64,000 bases of DNA from Alcaligenaceae bacterium (GCA_947380655.1 CANCRX010000006.1:1-64000), one strand, 5' to 3'; positions 8,639-17,456 are shown, counted from the first letter of the stretch. The notes: generated from the sequence alone by a model not told the origin. Translations and numbers: made by a program.

Positions 8639-10243
8639 TTAGTGATCAATGCCGCGTGACTCGAGATATTCTTCATAACTACCGCGGTAGTCTGTGACCT
8701 CGCCACCGGCCTGGATTTCCCAGACACGTGTTGCAAGCGCGGAGACAAACTCACGGTCGTGGGAGACGAAAAACAAGGTGCCAGGGTACTTATCGAGCGC
8801 CAGCTGCAACGATTCGATCGACTCCATATCAAGGTGATTGGTCGGTTCGTCCATCAACATGACATTATGTTTTTTGAGCATCAACCGCCCAAAAGTCATG
8901 CGGTTTTTTTCTCCGCCCGAAAGCACATTTGGGGCTTTGGGTAAATCGTCCGCACTGAACAACAAACGCCCCAGCACGGAACGGATCGATTGATCATCAT
9001 CGCCTGGCTGACGGTAATGCGTCATCCATTCAAAAAGATTGTCATCCTTTTGCGTGAACTGATCTGATACATCCTGCGCCATGTAACCAATATCTGCATT
9101 TTCAGACCACTTTACGGTGCCTTTATCAGGCGCCAAATCGCCCGCTAACATGCGTAACAACGTCGTTTTACCGACACCGTTTGCACCAATGATGGCAATC
9201 TTCTCACCCGCTTCAACCATCGAAGAAAAGGACTTGATTACCGGTGCATCAAAGGCCTTTTGAACGTGCTCAAGCGTCACGGCCTGACGGTGCATAACCT
9301 TGAGCTGCTCAAACCTGATAAATGGGTTTTGGCGTGATGAGGGCTTGACCTCAATCTGCGAGCTTTTCAGGCGATCGATCTGCTTGAGACGCGAGGTGGC
9401 CTGACGAGCCTTGGATTTGTTTGCTGAAAAACGTCGTACAAAATCCTGCAATTCGATCACACGCTCTTTGGCTTTAGCATTGGAAGATGAAACGCGCTCC
9501 CGTGCTTGCGTGGAAGCCAACATGTAATCATCGTAATTACCAGGATAAACACGCAGTTCACCAAAATCCAGATCGGCCATATGGGTGCAGACCTGATTCA
9601 GAAAGTGTCGATCGTGACTGATAATAATCATGGTGCTCTGATAACCGTTGAGCACATCCTCCAGCCAGCGAATCGTGTTGATATCGAGGTTGTTGGTCGG
9701 CTCGTCGAGCAGTAGTACATCAGGATTTGAAAACAACGCCTGAGCGAGCAGAACACGCAGCTTCCAACCCGGTGCGATCTCGCGCATCGGTTGTTGATGT
9801 TGCTCAACAGGAAACTCCAGACCCAGTAACAACTCGCCGGCACGTGCCTCAGCGGTATAGCCATCGTACTCAGCAAATTTTGCCTCAAGATCTGCGGCCA
9901 GCATGTAATCTTCGTCGGTCGCATCTGCATTGGCGTAAATCGCATCACGTTGCGACATCGCCTCCCACATTTCAGCATGCCCCATCAATACAACATCCAG
10001 GACCCGCAGGTCTTCGAAAGCGAACTGATCCTGTCGCAACTTACCCATGCGCAGACCGGGTTCCAGAAAGACGTTGCCACCCGTAGATTCCAGATCACCA
10101 CCAATAATTTTCATCAGGGTGGATTTGCCAGAGCCGTTCGCGCCGATCAAACCATAGCGATTGCCCTCCCCGAATTTGACGTTGACGTTTTCAAAAAGTG
10201 GCTTGGGTCCGAACTGAATGGTGAGGTTTGATGCTGTTATCAC
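8639..10243 (-). CDS. ybiT: ABC-F family ATPase, YbiT type
   Basis: Soluble twin-ATPase of the ABC-F family; these proteins act on the ribosome E site rather than in membranes. Two nucleotide-binding domains are seen. The first has GANGSGKSTLM and LLLDEPTNNLD. The second has GANGVGKTTLL, LSGGEKNRMTFGRLM and LMDEPTNHLD. They are joined by a charged linker with the P-site-tRNA-interaction-type region (SNAKAKERVIELQDFVRRF). At 534 residues with an N-terminus like ANLTIQFG.KPLF, it matches YbiT rather than EttA or Uup. The start codon is GTG at 10243 with no strong Shine-Dalgarno. Divergent from the AGCS carrier gene. Confidence 0.9.
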   Translation of the reverse strand: MITASNLTIQFGPKPLFENVNVKFGEGNRYGLIGANGSGKSTLMKIIGGDLESTGGNVFLEPGLRMGKLRQDQFAFEDLRVLDVVLMGHAEMWEAMSQRDAIYANADATDEDYMLAADLEAKFAEYDGYTAEARAGELLLGLEFPVEQHQQPMREIAPGWKLRVLLAQALFSNPDVLLLDEPTNNLDINTIRWLEDVLNGYQSTMIIISHDRHFLNQVCTHMADLDFGELRVYPGNYDDYMLASTQARERVSSSNAKAKERVIELQDFVRRFSANKSKARQATSRLKQIDRLKSSQIEVKPSSRQNPFIRFEQLKVMHRQAVTLEHVQKAFDAPVIKSFSSMVEAGEKIAIIGANGVGKTTLLRMLAGDLAPDKGTVKWSENADIGYMAQDVSDQFTQKDDNLFEWMTHYRQPGDDDQSIRSVLGRLLFSADDLPKAPNVLSGGEKNRMTFGRLMLKKHNVMLMDEPTNHLDMESIESLQLALDKYPGTLFFVSHDREFVSALATRVWEIQAGGEVTDYRGSYEEYLESRGIDH

Positions 10244-10397
10244 GTTATGCCGATAGAGTAAATATTGCGGTTACATCTTGATAGATAAGTTTTCAGTGTA
10301 ACAACTGGTTAAAAGACGACTATTTTGTCCTGCTGCTACCTATGATGCCGTCCAGACGACCAGAGCTCTTTTCTGGCGTTATACACGGAGGCAAACT

Positions 10398-11762
10398 ATG
10401 CAAGAGTCGTTCTTAAACACAGTTATTACAAGCATCACCCATTTTTTAAACCAAATGGGCGGCTACGTCTGGGGGCCGGTCCTGCTCATACTTTTAGTCG
10501 GAACAGGACTTTACCTGACGATCAGAATGGGCGCTTTACAGTTTTCAATGCTGCCTTACGCGCTGAAACTCGCTTTTTCAAGAAAACAAGATGATAAATC
10601 GCCTGGAGATATTTCGCAGTTTCAGGCCTTGATGACTGCGCTGGCCGCCACAATCGGAACCGGCAATATCGCCGGCGTCGCGACCGCCGTGGTGCTGGGA
10701 GGCCCAGGCGCTATCTTCTGGATGTGGGCCTCTGCTTTGGCTGGAATGGCCACCAAGTACGCGGAGGGTCTGCTCGCCATCAAATATCGGTTTAAAGATA
10801 AAAACGGAGAGATGTCGGGTGGCCCCATGCATTACATCGAACGCGGCCTGAACATGAAATGGCTGGCGATGAGCTTTGCGTTTTTTGGGATGATTGCGGC
10901 GTTAGGGACAGGCTGCTCCGTGCAATCAAACTCAGTGGCGCATGCGTTTAATGACACCTTTGGGGTTCCGAACTGGATAACAGGTTTAATTTTGAGTCTC
11001 GTCACGGCATTAGTGGTGCTGGGGGGAATTAAAAAAATTGCCCGGGCAGCAAGCGTAATCGTCCCTGTCATGGCGGTACTCTATATATTGGGTGGCTTAG
11101 TCATTATTTTGAGCAATCTCGATAAACTCCTGCCCGCTTTATCACTGATTCTTACCGATGCGTTGACTGGTTCGGCAGTCGCTGGGGGTGCGATCGGCAC
11201 TGTGATCCGCTATGGAGTAGCGCGCGGCGTTTTTTCAAACGAAGCAGGTCTGGGCACGGCACCTATTGCGGCGGCTGCCGCTAAAACAGACGTTCCTGTC
11301 AAACAAGCACTTGTTTCAATGACCGGCACCTTTATTGATACGATTGTGGTGTGCTCCATTACCGGGATCGCACTGGTCATGGGCGGTCTCTACAACCAAG
11401 GCACGACTGGCGCGGCATTGACCAGCCAGACCTTTGATGCCCTGTTGCCAGGACCAGGTGGCTGGATCGTGACCATCGGTCTGATCTTTTTTGCCTATTC
11501 GACCATCTTAGGTTGGAGCTTTTACGGCGAGAAATGCGCGCAATACCTGATGGGTGAACGAGCGGTGTTTCCTTACCGCATGGTTTTTATCGGTTTTGTC
11601 ATGCTCGGTACGGTCGCTTCGCTTGATTTGGTCTGGGCGGTATCCGATGTATTTAATGGACTGATGGCGTTTCCTAATCTGATCGGTATTGTGTTGTTAT
11701 CAGGTGTGGTGATTAAAGAAACCAAGGAATATCGGCAAGCTTTACTTAAGAAAAAAACCTAA
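10398..11762 (+). CDS. Sodium:alanine/glycine symporter, AGCS family
   Basis: Inner-membrane secondary carrier of 454 residues with about ten membrane segments. AGCS landmarks are clear: the N-terminal GPVLLILLVGTGLYLTIRMG, then ALAATIGTGNIAGVATA (the conserved sodium/substrate loop), GGPMHYIERGL, and RGVFSNEAGLGTAPIAAAAAKT. Likely substrates are alanine or glycine with Na+ or H+; substrate choice cannot be read here. A good ribosome-binding site, CGGAGG, lies six bases before the ATG. It stands alone, 167 bp before the liv genes, with no strong terminator after it. Confidence 0.93.
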   Translation: MQESFLNTVITSITHFLNQMGGYVWGPVLLILLVGTGLYLTIRMGALQFSMLPYALKLAFSRKQDDKSPGDISQFQALMTALAATIGTGNIAGVATAVVLGGPGAIFWMWASALAGMATKYAEGLLAIKYRFKDKNGEMSGGPMHYIERGLNMKWLAMSFAFFGMIAALGTGCSVQSNSVAHAFNDTFGVPNWITGLILSLVTALVVLGGIKKIARAASVIVPVMAVLYILGGLVIILSNLDKLLPALSLILTDALTGSAVAGGAIGTVIRYGVARGVFSNEAGLGTAPIAAAAAKTDVPVKQALVSMTGTFIDTIVVCSITGIALVMGGLYNQGTTGAALTSQTFDALLPGPGGWIVTIGLIFFAYSTILGWSFYGEKCAQYLMGERAVFPYRMVFIGFVMLGTVASLDLVWAVSDVFNGLMAFPNLIGIVLLSGVVIKETKEYRQALLKKKT

Positions 11763-11779
11763 CCTGACACCGTACTGAC

Positions 11780-11803
11780 AATTTTGTTTAGTAAAACAAA
11801 ATT
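11780..11803 (+). repeat. 10-bp inverted repeat after the AGCS gene
   Basis: The arms AATTTTGTTT (11780-11789) and AAACAAAATT (11794-11803) are perfect complements around a 4-base loop. The stem is almost entirely A/T and is not followed by a T-run, so it would be a poor terminator. It may be an operator or a weak 3' hairpin of the AGCS transcript. Confidence 0.5.
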
Positions 11804-11823
11804 AAAGGAATAAATTTTAAAAA

Positions 11824-11876
11824 TCTTCGTAATTTCTCACAGAAAACTAGAGTAAACCCTCGGGGAATTACGAAGA
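11824..11876 (+). promoter_or_regulatory. Spaced 11-bp inverted repeat upstream of livK
   Basis: TCTTCGTAATT (11824-11834) and AATTACGAAGA (11866-11876) are perfect reverse complements separated by 31 bases. The centres are 42 bp apart, about four helical turns. The repeat ends about 53 bases before the livK start. This spacing suits two dimers of a regulator or a loop-forming repressor. The regulator is unknown. The repeat is seen; the function is inferred. Confidence 0.5.
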
Positions 11877-11929
11877 GAAATCGCTAAACTACGGGCTCTC
11901 AACCGATACAGGTTGATCGAGGAGAGCTC

Positions 11930-13138
11930 ATGAAACTGAAATATAAACTTTTAACGACGGTCGCTGCTTGCACCCTTGCAACAGCTGGCGCGTTTGCACA
12001 AGACACCATCAAAATTGGTGTGATTGGTCCCTTCACTGGTGGTTCGTCCTCAATGGGCGTGAGCATGCGAGACGGCGTGCGTCTGGCAGCGAAAGAAATC
12101 AACGCCTCGGGTGGCGTGCTGGGTAAGAAAATTGAGCTGGTCGAACGTGATGACGAAGCCAAAAACGAGCGTGGCGTACAAATCGCTCAGGAATTCATCA
12201 ACAAGACAAAAGTTGATGCAGCCGTTGGCTACATCAACACCGGTGTTGCACTGGCCTCACAACGTTTTTTCCAGGAAGCAAAAATTCCTGTGATGAACAA
12301 CGTTGCCACGGGCAGCCTAGTTACACACCAATTTGATAAAGAACCTGAAAACTATATCTTCCGTAATGCTGCGGCAGACAATATTCAGGCTCCAATGATT
12401 GTCGAAGAAGCCATCACACGTCGTGGTTTCAAGAAAGTTGCGATTCTTGCCGATTCAACCGCTTACGGTGACTTGGGTCGTAAAGACTTGACCGCGGCCC
12501 TGGCTGCCAAAGGCATCACCCCTGTAGCGGATGAGAAATTCAACATCAAAGACGTGGACATGACGCCGCAACTGCTCAAGGCAAAAGAAGCCGGCGCAGA
12601 AGTCATTCTGACCTACGCAATTGGTCCTGAGCTGGCTCAGATCGCCAACGGTATGGCTAAGCTTGGCTGGAAAAAGCCAATGATTGGCAGCTGGACACTG
12701 TCGATGGCTAACTTTATCGACACCGCCGGTAAGAACGGTAACGGCGCCACCATGCCACAGACATTCATTCAGGATGCCAGCACACCAAAGCGCAAAGAGT
12801 TTATCGCTGCTTACCTGAAAGAGTTCAAGCCTAAGAAAGACCGTATTGATTCACCTGTATCAGCTGCTCAGGGTTACGACTCGATCTTCCTGTTGGCTGC
12901 TGCGATGAAACAGGCTGGCACTACAGATGGTCCTAAGGTCCGTGAAGCACTCGAAAATCTCAACGCCAAAGTTGACGGTATCGTGACGGTGTATGACAAG
13001 CCGTTCAGCAAAACAGACCACGATGCGATTACCTCAAACATCCCTGTGATGGGTGAAGTCAAGGACGGTAAAGTTGGTTACGCTAACCCTGACGATGCAA
13101 AAAATGCAGGTCAGGTCCGCATCAAGAAAGCCCAGTAA
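11930..13138 (+). CDS. livK: Branched-chain amino-acid ABC transporter, periplasmic binding protein
   Basis: The product has 402 residues. A signal peptide is clear: MKLKYKLLTTVAACTLATAGAFA with cleavage before QDT. The mature part, IKIGVIGPFTGGSSSMGVSMRDGVRLAAKEINASGG..., is the Leu/Ile/Val-binding protein family (type I periplasmic fold, Peripla_BP_6). Burkholderiales have many paralogues whose ligands range over amino acids and aromatic or short-chain acids, so the 'Liv' name gives the family and not a proven ligand. A strong GAGGAG precedes the ATG. It is followed by a perfect hairpin terminator before livH, which should give more binding protein than permease. Confidence 0.92.
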   Translation: MKLKYKLLTTVAACTLATAGAFAQDTIKIGVIGPFTGGSSSMGVSMRDGVRLAAKEINASGGVLGKKIELVERDDEAKNERGVQIAQEFINKTKVDAAVGYINTGVALASQRFFQEAKIPVMNNVATGSLVTHQFDKEPENYIFRNAAADNIQAPMIVEEAITRRGFKKVAILADSTAYGDLGRKDLTAALAAKGITPVADEKFNIKDVDMTPQLLKAKEAGAEVILTYAIGPELAQIANGMAKLGWKKPMIGSWTLSMANFIDTAGKNGNGATMPQTFIQDASTPKRKEFIAAYLKEFKPKKDRIDSPVSAAQGYDSIFLLAAAMKQAGTTDGPKVREALENLNAKVDGIVTVYDKPFSKTDHDAITSNIPVMGEVKDGKVGYANPDDAKNAGQVRIKKAQ

Positions 13139-13170
13139 TACGTCGACGGGCATCACACCGCCCGACATAA

Positions 13171-13199
13171 ACGCCGCGCTGAAATAGCGCGGCGTTTTT
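13171..13199 (+). terminator. Rho-independent terminator/attenuator between livK and livH
   Basis: A perfect 10-bp GC-rich stem (ACGCCGCGCT / AGCGCGGCGT, 13171-13180 and 13186-13195) with loop GAAAT is followed by TTTT. It lies 33 bases after the livK stop and about 70 bases before the livH ATG. Partial read-through would set the ratio of binding protein to membrane genes. Confidence 0.88.
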
Positions 13200-13266
13200 A
13201 ATGTAAAAGGTTGTGAGTCTGTTGTTTCATCGTTTTTTGTCTGACCTTATCCTTGGGGACTTTCCA

Positions 13267-14145
13267 ATGGAAATCCTGCTCCAACTTATTTATAGCGGCA
13301 TCTCACTCGGGATGATTTACGCGGTGATCGCGTTTGGCTACCAACTTACCTTCGCCACCTCTGGCACACTGAACTTTGGTCAGGGTGAGGCATTGATGTT
13401 AGGCGCCATGGTTGGCCTAACCCTTGTCGACACACTCGGCTTGAACTATTGGCTAATGATTCCAATCGTTCTTGTTTTTGGAGCACTGCAAGGCGGCCTG
13501 GTCGAACTGATCGGCGTACGCCCTGCCATCAAAATCAAATCCGAATTTGGCTGGATCATGTCCACCATTGCTCTGGGTATTATCTTCAAAAACGTCGCGG
13601 AAAACCTTTGGGGTCGCGACGACATGAAATTCCCCTCGCCGATCGATGATGACCCGATTAAATTTCTCGGTGCAAACGTACTGCCGATGGAAATCGTTGT
13701 GGTCGGTGGCGCGTTAGCCATGATGCTTCTGGTTGAATTATTCAACCGTAAAAGCATCTATGGCAAAGCGGTTGTTGCCACCTCAAATGATCGCGATGCC
13801 GCAGGCTTAATGGGTATCAATACTGGCCTGGTCATTACCTTTTCCTACGCCTTGTCCTCACTCACTGCTGCCTTTGCGGGCGTATTAGTCGCGCCTCTGA
13901 CTTTGACTGGCGCGACGATGGGTGCAGCGCTTGGTCTAAAAGCTTTTGCCGTTGCAATTATCGGTGGTTTATCTAGCGGCATGGGTATTGTCGTAGGTGG
14001 ACTGATTTTAGGTATTGCAGAAACCACGACAGGCTTTTACATCTCAACTGGTTACAAGGATGTACCCGGTCTGATTCTGCTTTTGTTAGTCCTGGCCATT
14101 AAGCCATCCGGACTCTTTGGCAAAACCGCGATCAAGAAGGTCTGA
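13267..14145 (+). CDS. livH: Branched-chain amino-acid ABC transporter permease LivH
   Basis: Inner-membrane permease of 292 residues with about eight hydrophobic segments. Family landmarks: the N-terminus MEILLQLIYSGISLGMIYAVIAFGYQLTFATSGTLNFGQGE, then ATSNDRDAAGLMGIN (the cytoplasmic EAA-like coupling loop), and a C-terminal AVAIIGGLSSGMGIVVGGLILG. The ATG at 13267 is chosen because LivH proteins start M-E-I-x-L-Q and a GGGGA lies upstream. A GTG at 13213 would add an 18-residue unrelated leader. The stop is 4 bases before the livMG start, so translation is likely coupled. Confidence 0.93.
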   Translation: MEILLQLIYSGISLGMIYAVIAFGYQLTFATSGTLNFGQGEALMLGAMVGLTLVDTLGLNYWLMIPIVLVFGALQGGLVELIGVRPAIKIKSEFGWIMSTIALGIIFKNVAENLWGRDDMKFPSPIDDDPIKFLGANVLPMEIVVVGGALAMMLLVELFNRKSIYGKAVVATSNDRDAAGLMGINTGLVITFSYALSSLTAAFAGVLVAPLTLTGATMGAALGLKAFAVAIIGGLSSGMGIVVGGLILGIAETTTGFYISTGYKDVPGLILLLLVLAIKPSGLFGKTAIKKV

Positions 14146-14149
14146 TCAC

Positions 14150-16093
14150 ATGAAAATCAAACATCTGTTGTTAGTCGCGGCGATTGTCGCGTTATTTGGA
14201 TTCCCGCTGGTTGTCAGCAATCCTTATTACATACACCTTGTCGAAACAATCCTGATCTATGCCGTGCTACTGTTCGGTTTGGATATTGTGGTTGGCTACA
14301 CAGGACAAGTTTCGCTCGGTCATGCAGGTTTGTTTGGCATTGGATCCTATGTGGCGGGTGTCTTGTTCATGAAGCTCGGCATGCCTTTCTGGATCACCGT
14401 TCCAGCGGCGATTACGATCACCGCGATCTTTGGTGGTTTACTCGCGTTGCCAGCCTTGAAGGTGATTGGTCCTTATCTGGCAATGGTCACCCTCGCCTTC
14501 GGGACGATCATCCAGATTCTGATCAATGAGATGAGCTTTCTGACTGAAGGCCCTGTCGGAATCAAAATTCCCAAGCCAGCATTTTTTGGCCATGTCACCA
14601 CAGAAGACGAGTATTACTGGATCGTTTGTGTATTGATGCTGCTGAGTTTGCTGGTCGTGCACCGCATTCTTAAATCGCATCTGGGTCGAGCCTTTGAAGC
14701 CCTGCGTGACAGCCCTGTTGCCTGCGATTGTATGGGCGTCTCGGTCTATCGCTATAAAGTATATGCGTTCATTATCAGCGCAGGTTTTGCCGGTCTGGCG
14801 GGCTGCATGTATGCATATTCTGAGCAATACATTTCGCCTAATACCTATGTGATTGAACTGAGCGTGCTGTTCTTGCTCGCCGTCATTATGGGTGGTCGTA
14901 AATCGCGTATCGGTGCAATACTTGGCTCATTTATTATCGTCATGTTGCCTAAGCTCTTGGACGATATTCACTTATTCCGTATCGTTGCCGTCTCGCTAGC
15001 CGTATTGTTCATTTTGCTGGCTGCGATCTCATTAAGCAAAAAGCTCACGACCGTTCGCAAAGTCGCCATTCCACTTGCAGGAATTGTTGGCCTGGCTGCA
15101 TTTTCATTCTGGCTGGAAAACATCACCGACTGGCGTCTGACGATCTTCGGCTTCATGATCCTGCTAGTGGTGTATTACCTGCAAGACGGTATTGTCGGTT
15201 TTGTCCGTAACTACTATGCCTCGTTAACTGGAAAATCTGCTCAGGCTGCCCGCGATGCAGAGGCACTGCTTGAGATTAAGCCTACAGACAAGGATGTCAT
15301 CAGTGCGGCCTCCGACACCTCTAAAGGTGGAACCTTACTCAGCGTCAAATCCATCCTGATGCAGTTTGGAGGTTTAAAAGCGCTGAATCAGGTTGATTTG
15401 ACGATCGAGCGCGGCACCATCCATGGTCTGATTGGTCCGAACGGCTCTGGCAAAAGCACCATGATGAACGTGCTGACCGGTATTTATGTCCCGACGGCTG
15501 GCGACGTGGTGTATGCGAGTAATAGCGTGGTGGGTAAAACCTCCTCAGAGATTGCGCTTTCTGGCATTGCCCGTACGTTTCAGAACGTTCAGCTCTTTGG
15601 CGAAATGACGGCTTTGGAAAATATTCTGGTTGGTTTGCATCACACCTTTGATTCAAACCTACTTGACGTGGCGCTGCATTTACCACGCTATACCAAGGAA
15701 GAATCTGAGGCGCGTGAGCGAGCTTTAGGTTTGCTGCGGTTTGTTGGACTGGAATCGCTGGCTAACGAAGAAGCCCGAAACTTGCCTTACGGTAAACAAC
15801 GTGTGCTTGAGATCGCTCGTGCACTCGCGCTTGATCCCAATCTCTTGTTGCTTGATGAACCCGCTGCAGGACTGACCGCACCTGACATCAAGGATCTGCT
15901 GGTCATCATTCAAAAGGTCCGTGAGCACGGCATCACCATTATCCTGATTGAACACCATATGGACGTCGTGATGGCGGCCTGCGATATTGTGTCCGTTCTT
16001 GATTTCGGCCAAAAAATTGCTGAAGGCAAACCCGCGGAAGTTCAGGCTGATGAAAAAGTCATCGAAGCCTATCTGGGCGGCGCGACCGCTTAA
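14150..16093 (+). CDS. livMG: Fused LivM permease - LivG ATPase
   Basis: One uninterrupted 647-residue frame joins two usually separate subunits. Residues 1 to about 300 are a LivM permease with the hallmark LFGLDIVVGYTGQVSLGHAGLFGIGSYVAGV, the coupling loop RAFEALRDSPVACDCMGV, and LGSFIIVMLPKLL. Residues about 300-390 add two more hydrophobic segments and a charged linker. Residues about 393-647 are a LivG ATPase with Walker A GPNGSGKST, signature NLPYGKQRVLEIARALA, Walker B LLLLDEP and the H-loop IEHHMDV. Such fusions occur in Burkholderiales, so an assembly error is unlikely. With LivH and LivF it completes the transporter core. The ATG at 14150 is preferred over an in-frame start at 14117 inside livH. 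Confidence 0.93.
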   Translation: MKIKHLLLVAAIVALFGFPLVVSNPYYIHLVETILIYAVLLFGLDIVVGYTGQVSLGHAGLFGIGSYVAGVLFMKLGMPFWITVPAAITITAIFGGLLALPALKVIGPYLAMVTLAFGTIIQILINEMSFLTEGPVGIKIPKPAFFGHVTTEDEYYWIVCVLMLLSLLVVHRILKSHLGRAFEALRDSPVACDCMGVSVYRYKVYAFIISAGFAGLAGCMYAYSEQYISPNTYVIELSVLFLLAVIMGGRKSRIGAILGSFIIVMLPKLLDDIHLFRIVAVSLAVLFILLAAISLSKKLTTVRKVAIPLAGIVGLAAFSFWLENITDWRLTIFGFMILLVVYYLQDGIVGFVRNYYASLTGKSAQAARDAEALLEIKPTDKDVISAASDTSKGGTLLSVKSILMQFGGLKALNQVDLTIERGTIHGLIGPNGSGKSTMMNVLTGIYVPTAGDVVYASNSVVGKTSSEIALSGIARTFQNVQLFGEMTALENILVGLHHTFDSNLLDVALHLPRYTKEESEARERALGLLRFVGLESLANEEARNLPYGKQRVLEIARALALDPNLLLLDEPAAGLTAPDIKDLLVIIQKVREHGITIILIEHHMDVVMAACDIVSVLDFGQKIAEGKPAEVQADEKVIEAYLGGATA

Positions 16094-16116
16094 ATTCAGA
16101 GAAGATCAGGAAAATT

Positions 16117-16839
16117 ATGTTATCGATCAAACATCTCGAAGCCGGATATGGCAAAGTCAAAGTCCTGCACGGCATCAGCATTGATGTTCCAAAAGGACAA
16201 GTTGTGACCTTGATTGGCTCAAACGGTGCGGGTAAAACTACCACCATGCGTGCGGTCACGGGAATGATTAAACCGACGGCAGGAGACATCACTCTCGGAA
16301 CCACAAAAATTGATGGTTTTGACTCCTATAAGATTGCTCGTCTAGGCTTGGCGCACTCACCCGAAGGTCGTCGCGTATTTTCAACCATGTCTGTCAGCGA
16401 CAATCTCGTGCTGGGCGCGTTTCCTCGTATGACAGGAAGCCGACCGAAGGGCGATGTCAAAAACGATCTGGAGCGTGCGATGGAATTATTTCCTCGCCTC
16501 AAGGAGCGCCGCAATCAACTCGCTGGTACGTTATCGGGTGGTGAGCAGCAAATGCTCGCCATGGCACGCGCAATCATGCTTAATCCGGAAATTATTTTGC
16601 TGGATGAGCCCTCCATGGGTCTTGCTCCGATTCTGGTGGATGAAGTGTTCAGAATCATTGCGCGTCTTAAATCAGAAGGCGTCACGATGCTGCTGGTAGA
16701 GCAGTTTGCTGCTGCAGCATTAAACGTTGCGGATTACGGCTACGTGCTTGAAAACGGCCGTATCACTGCGCACGGTGCTGCGGACAAACTGATGAATGAC
16801 CCTGCCGTAAAAGCTGCCTATCTGGGTGGTAGCCACTAA
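16117..16839 (+). CDS. livF: Branched-chain amino-acid ABC transporter ATPase LivF
   Basis: Second ATPase of the Liv system, 240 residues, the normal LivF length. Walker A is GSNGAGKTTTMRAV and the Q-loop region is LAHSPEGRRVFSTMSV. The signature is LSGGEQQMLAMARAI, Walker B is IILLDEPSMGLAP, and the H/Q switch is replaced by LLVEQFAAAAL, as usual in LivF. AGGA precedes the ATG, 23 bp after the livMG stop. It is the last gene of the operon. The operon terminator starts 24 bases downstream and is split by the IS element. Confidence 0.95.
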   Translation: MLSIKHLEAGYGKVKVLHGISIDVPKGQVVTLIGSNGAGKTTTMRAVTGMIKPTAGDITLGTTKIDGFDSYKIARLGLAHSPEGRRVFSTMSVSDNLVLGAFPRMTGSRPKGDVKNDLERAMELFPRLKERRNQLAGTLSGGEQQMLAMARAIMLNPEIILLDEPSMGLAPILVDEVFRIIARLKSEGVTMLLVEQFAAAALNVADYGYVLENGRITAHGAADKLMNDPAVKAAYLGGSH

Positions 16840-16862
16840 ACGCTTAACCGTATGGCGGCAAT

Positions 16863-16874
16863 AAAAAGAGCATC
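16863..16874 (+). terminator. Left half of the liv operon terminator, split by the IS
   Basis: AAAAAGAGCATC here and GGATGCTCTTTTTTTTT at 18332 onward are the two arms of one hairpin now 1.45 kb apart. Removing the IS and one copy of the CTG duplication restores a stem of about 12 bp with a tiny loop and T-runs on both strands. That is a bidirectional terminator between livF and ldcA. Confidence 0.8.
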
Positions 16875-16877
16875 CTG

Positions 16878-16902
16878 TGAACTGACCCCATAAAGTTGGA
16901 CA
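16878..16902 (+). repeat. Left terminal inverted repeat of the IS
   Basis: 25 bases, a perfect reverse complement of 18304-18328. It begins with TG, as IS3-family ends do. Just inside it AACC-TTTTGG-GGTT followed by TTTT (about 16910-16927) could form a weak terminator shielding orfA from outside transcription. Confidence 0.92.
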
Positions 16903-16928
16903 CCCATCCAACCTTTTGGGGTTTTTTC

Positions 16929-17456
16929 ATGAGTAAGTATTCTGAGCAGTTCAAGCTATCGCTAGTTCAACAATATTTGTCTGGATCCGGTGGCTTAAAG
17001 TTTATTGCCCAAGAACATGGCATAGACCATAGCCAGTTTGGTAGATGGGTATCTGCTTATAAACAGCATGGCATTTCTGGATTACAAAAGAAACGTGCCA
17101 TTTACAGCGCTGAGTTCAAATTAACGGTTCTTGAGCATATGCGACTCAATGACTTGTCTCAAGATCAAACCGCCGCTTTATTTGATATTCGAAGTCCCGC
17201 CCACATCGGCATATGGAAGCGCGGTTATGATCAGCATGGTCCAGAGGCCTTAACTCCCCGACCTAAAGGTAGACAGCGACGTATGAGTGACTCACTATCG
17301 CCCAAGAAAATCAATTCGCCTGTAGATGATGCCTTGCGCAGTCGTGAAGACTTGCTTGCAGAGGTTAATCAGCTGCGCATGGAGAATGCATACTTAAAAA
17401 AGCTGGGAGCCTTAGTTCAAGCAACGCAGCAAGTTCAGCTCAAAAAACAGAAATAG
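16929..17456 (+). CDS. IS150-group OrfA (helix-turn-helix transposition protein)
   Basis: DNA-binding partner protein of the transposase, 175 residues, the long OrfA type of IS150 (InsJ) rather than the roughly 100-residue type of IS3. Two helix-turn-helix units are visible: SEQFKLSLVQQYLSGSGGLKFIAQEHGIDHSQFGRWVSAY, then AEFKLTVLEHMRLNDLSQDQTAALFDI. A leucine-rich coiled segment (EDLLAEVNQLRMENAYLKKLGALVQ) ends the protein. The ATG at 16929 follows directly on a T-run with no ribosome-binding site; an upstream TTG lies in the inverted repeat. Near the end, CAAAAAAC (17441-17448) could let ribosomes slip -1 into orfB to make OrfAB. Confidence 0.93.
   Translation: MSKYSEQFKLSLVQQYLSGSGGLKFIAQEHGIDHSQFGRWVSAYKQHGISGLQKKRAIYSAEFKLTVLEHMRLNDLSQDQTAALFDIRSPAHIGIWKRGYDQHGPEALTPRPKGRQRRMSDSLSPKKINSPVDDALRSREDLLAEVNQLRMENAYLKKLGALVQATQQVQLKKQK

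Noticed and set aside
14150..16093. LivM-LivG fusion as a lost stop codon or sequencing error
   Set aside because: A coherent linker with additional hydrophobic segments joins the halves, and such fusions are known in related bacteria.
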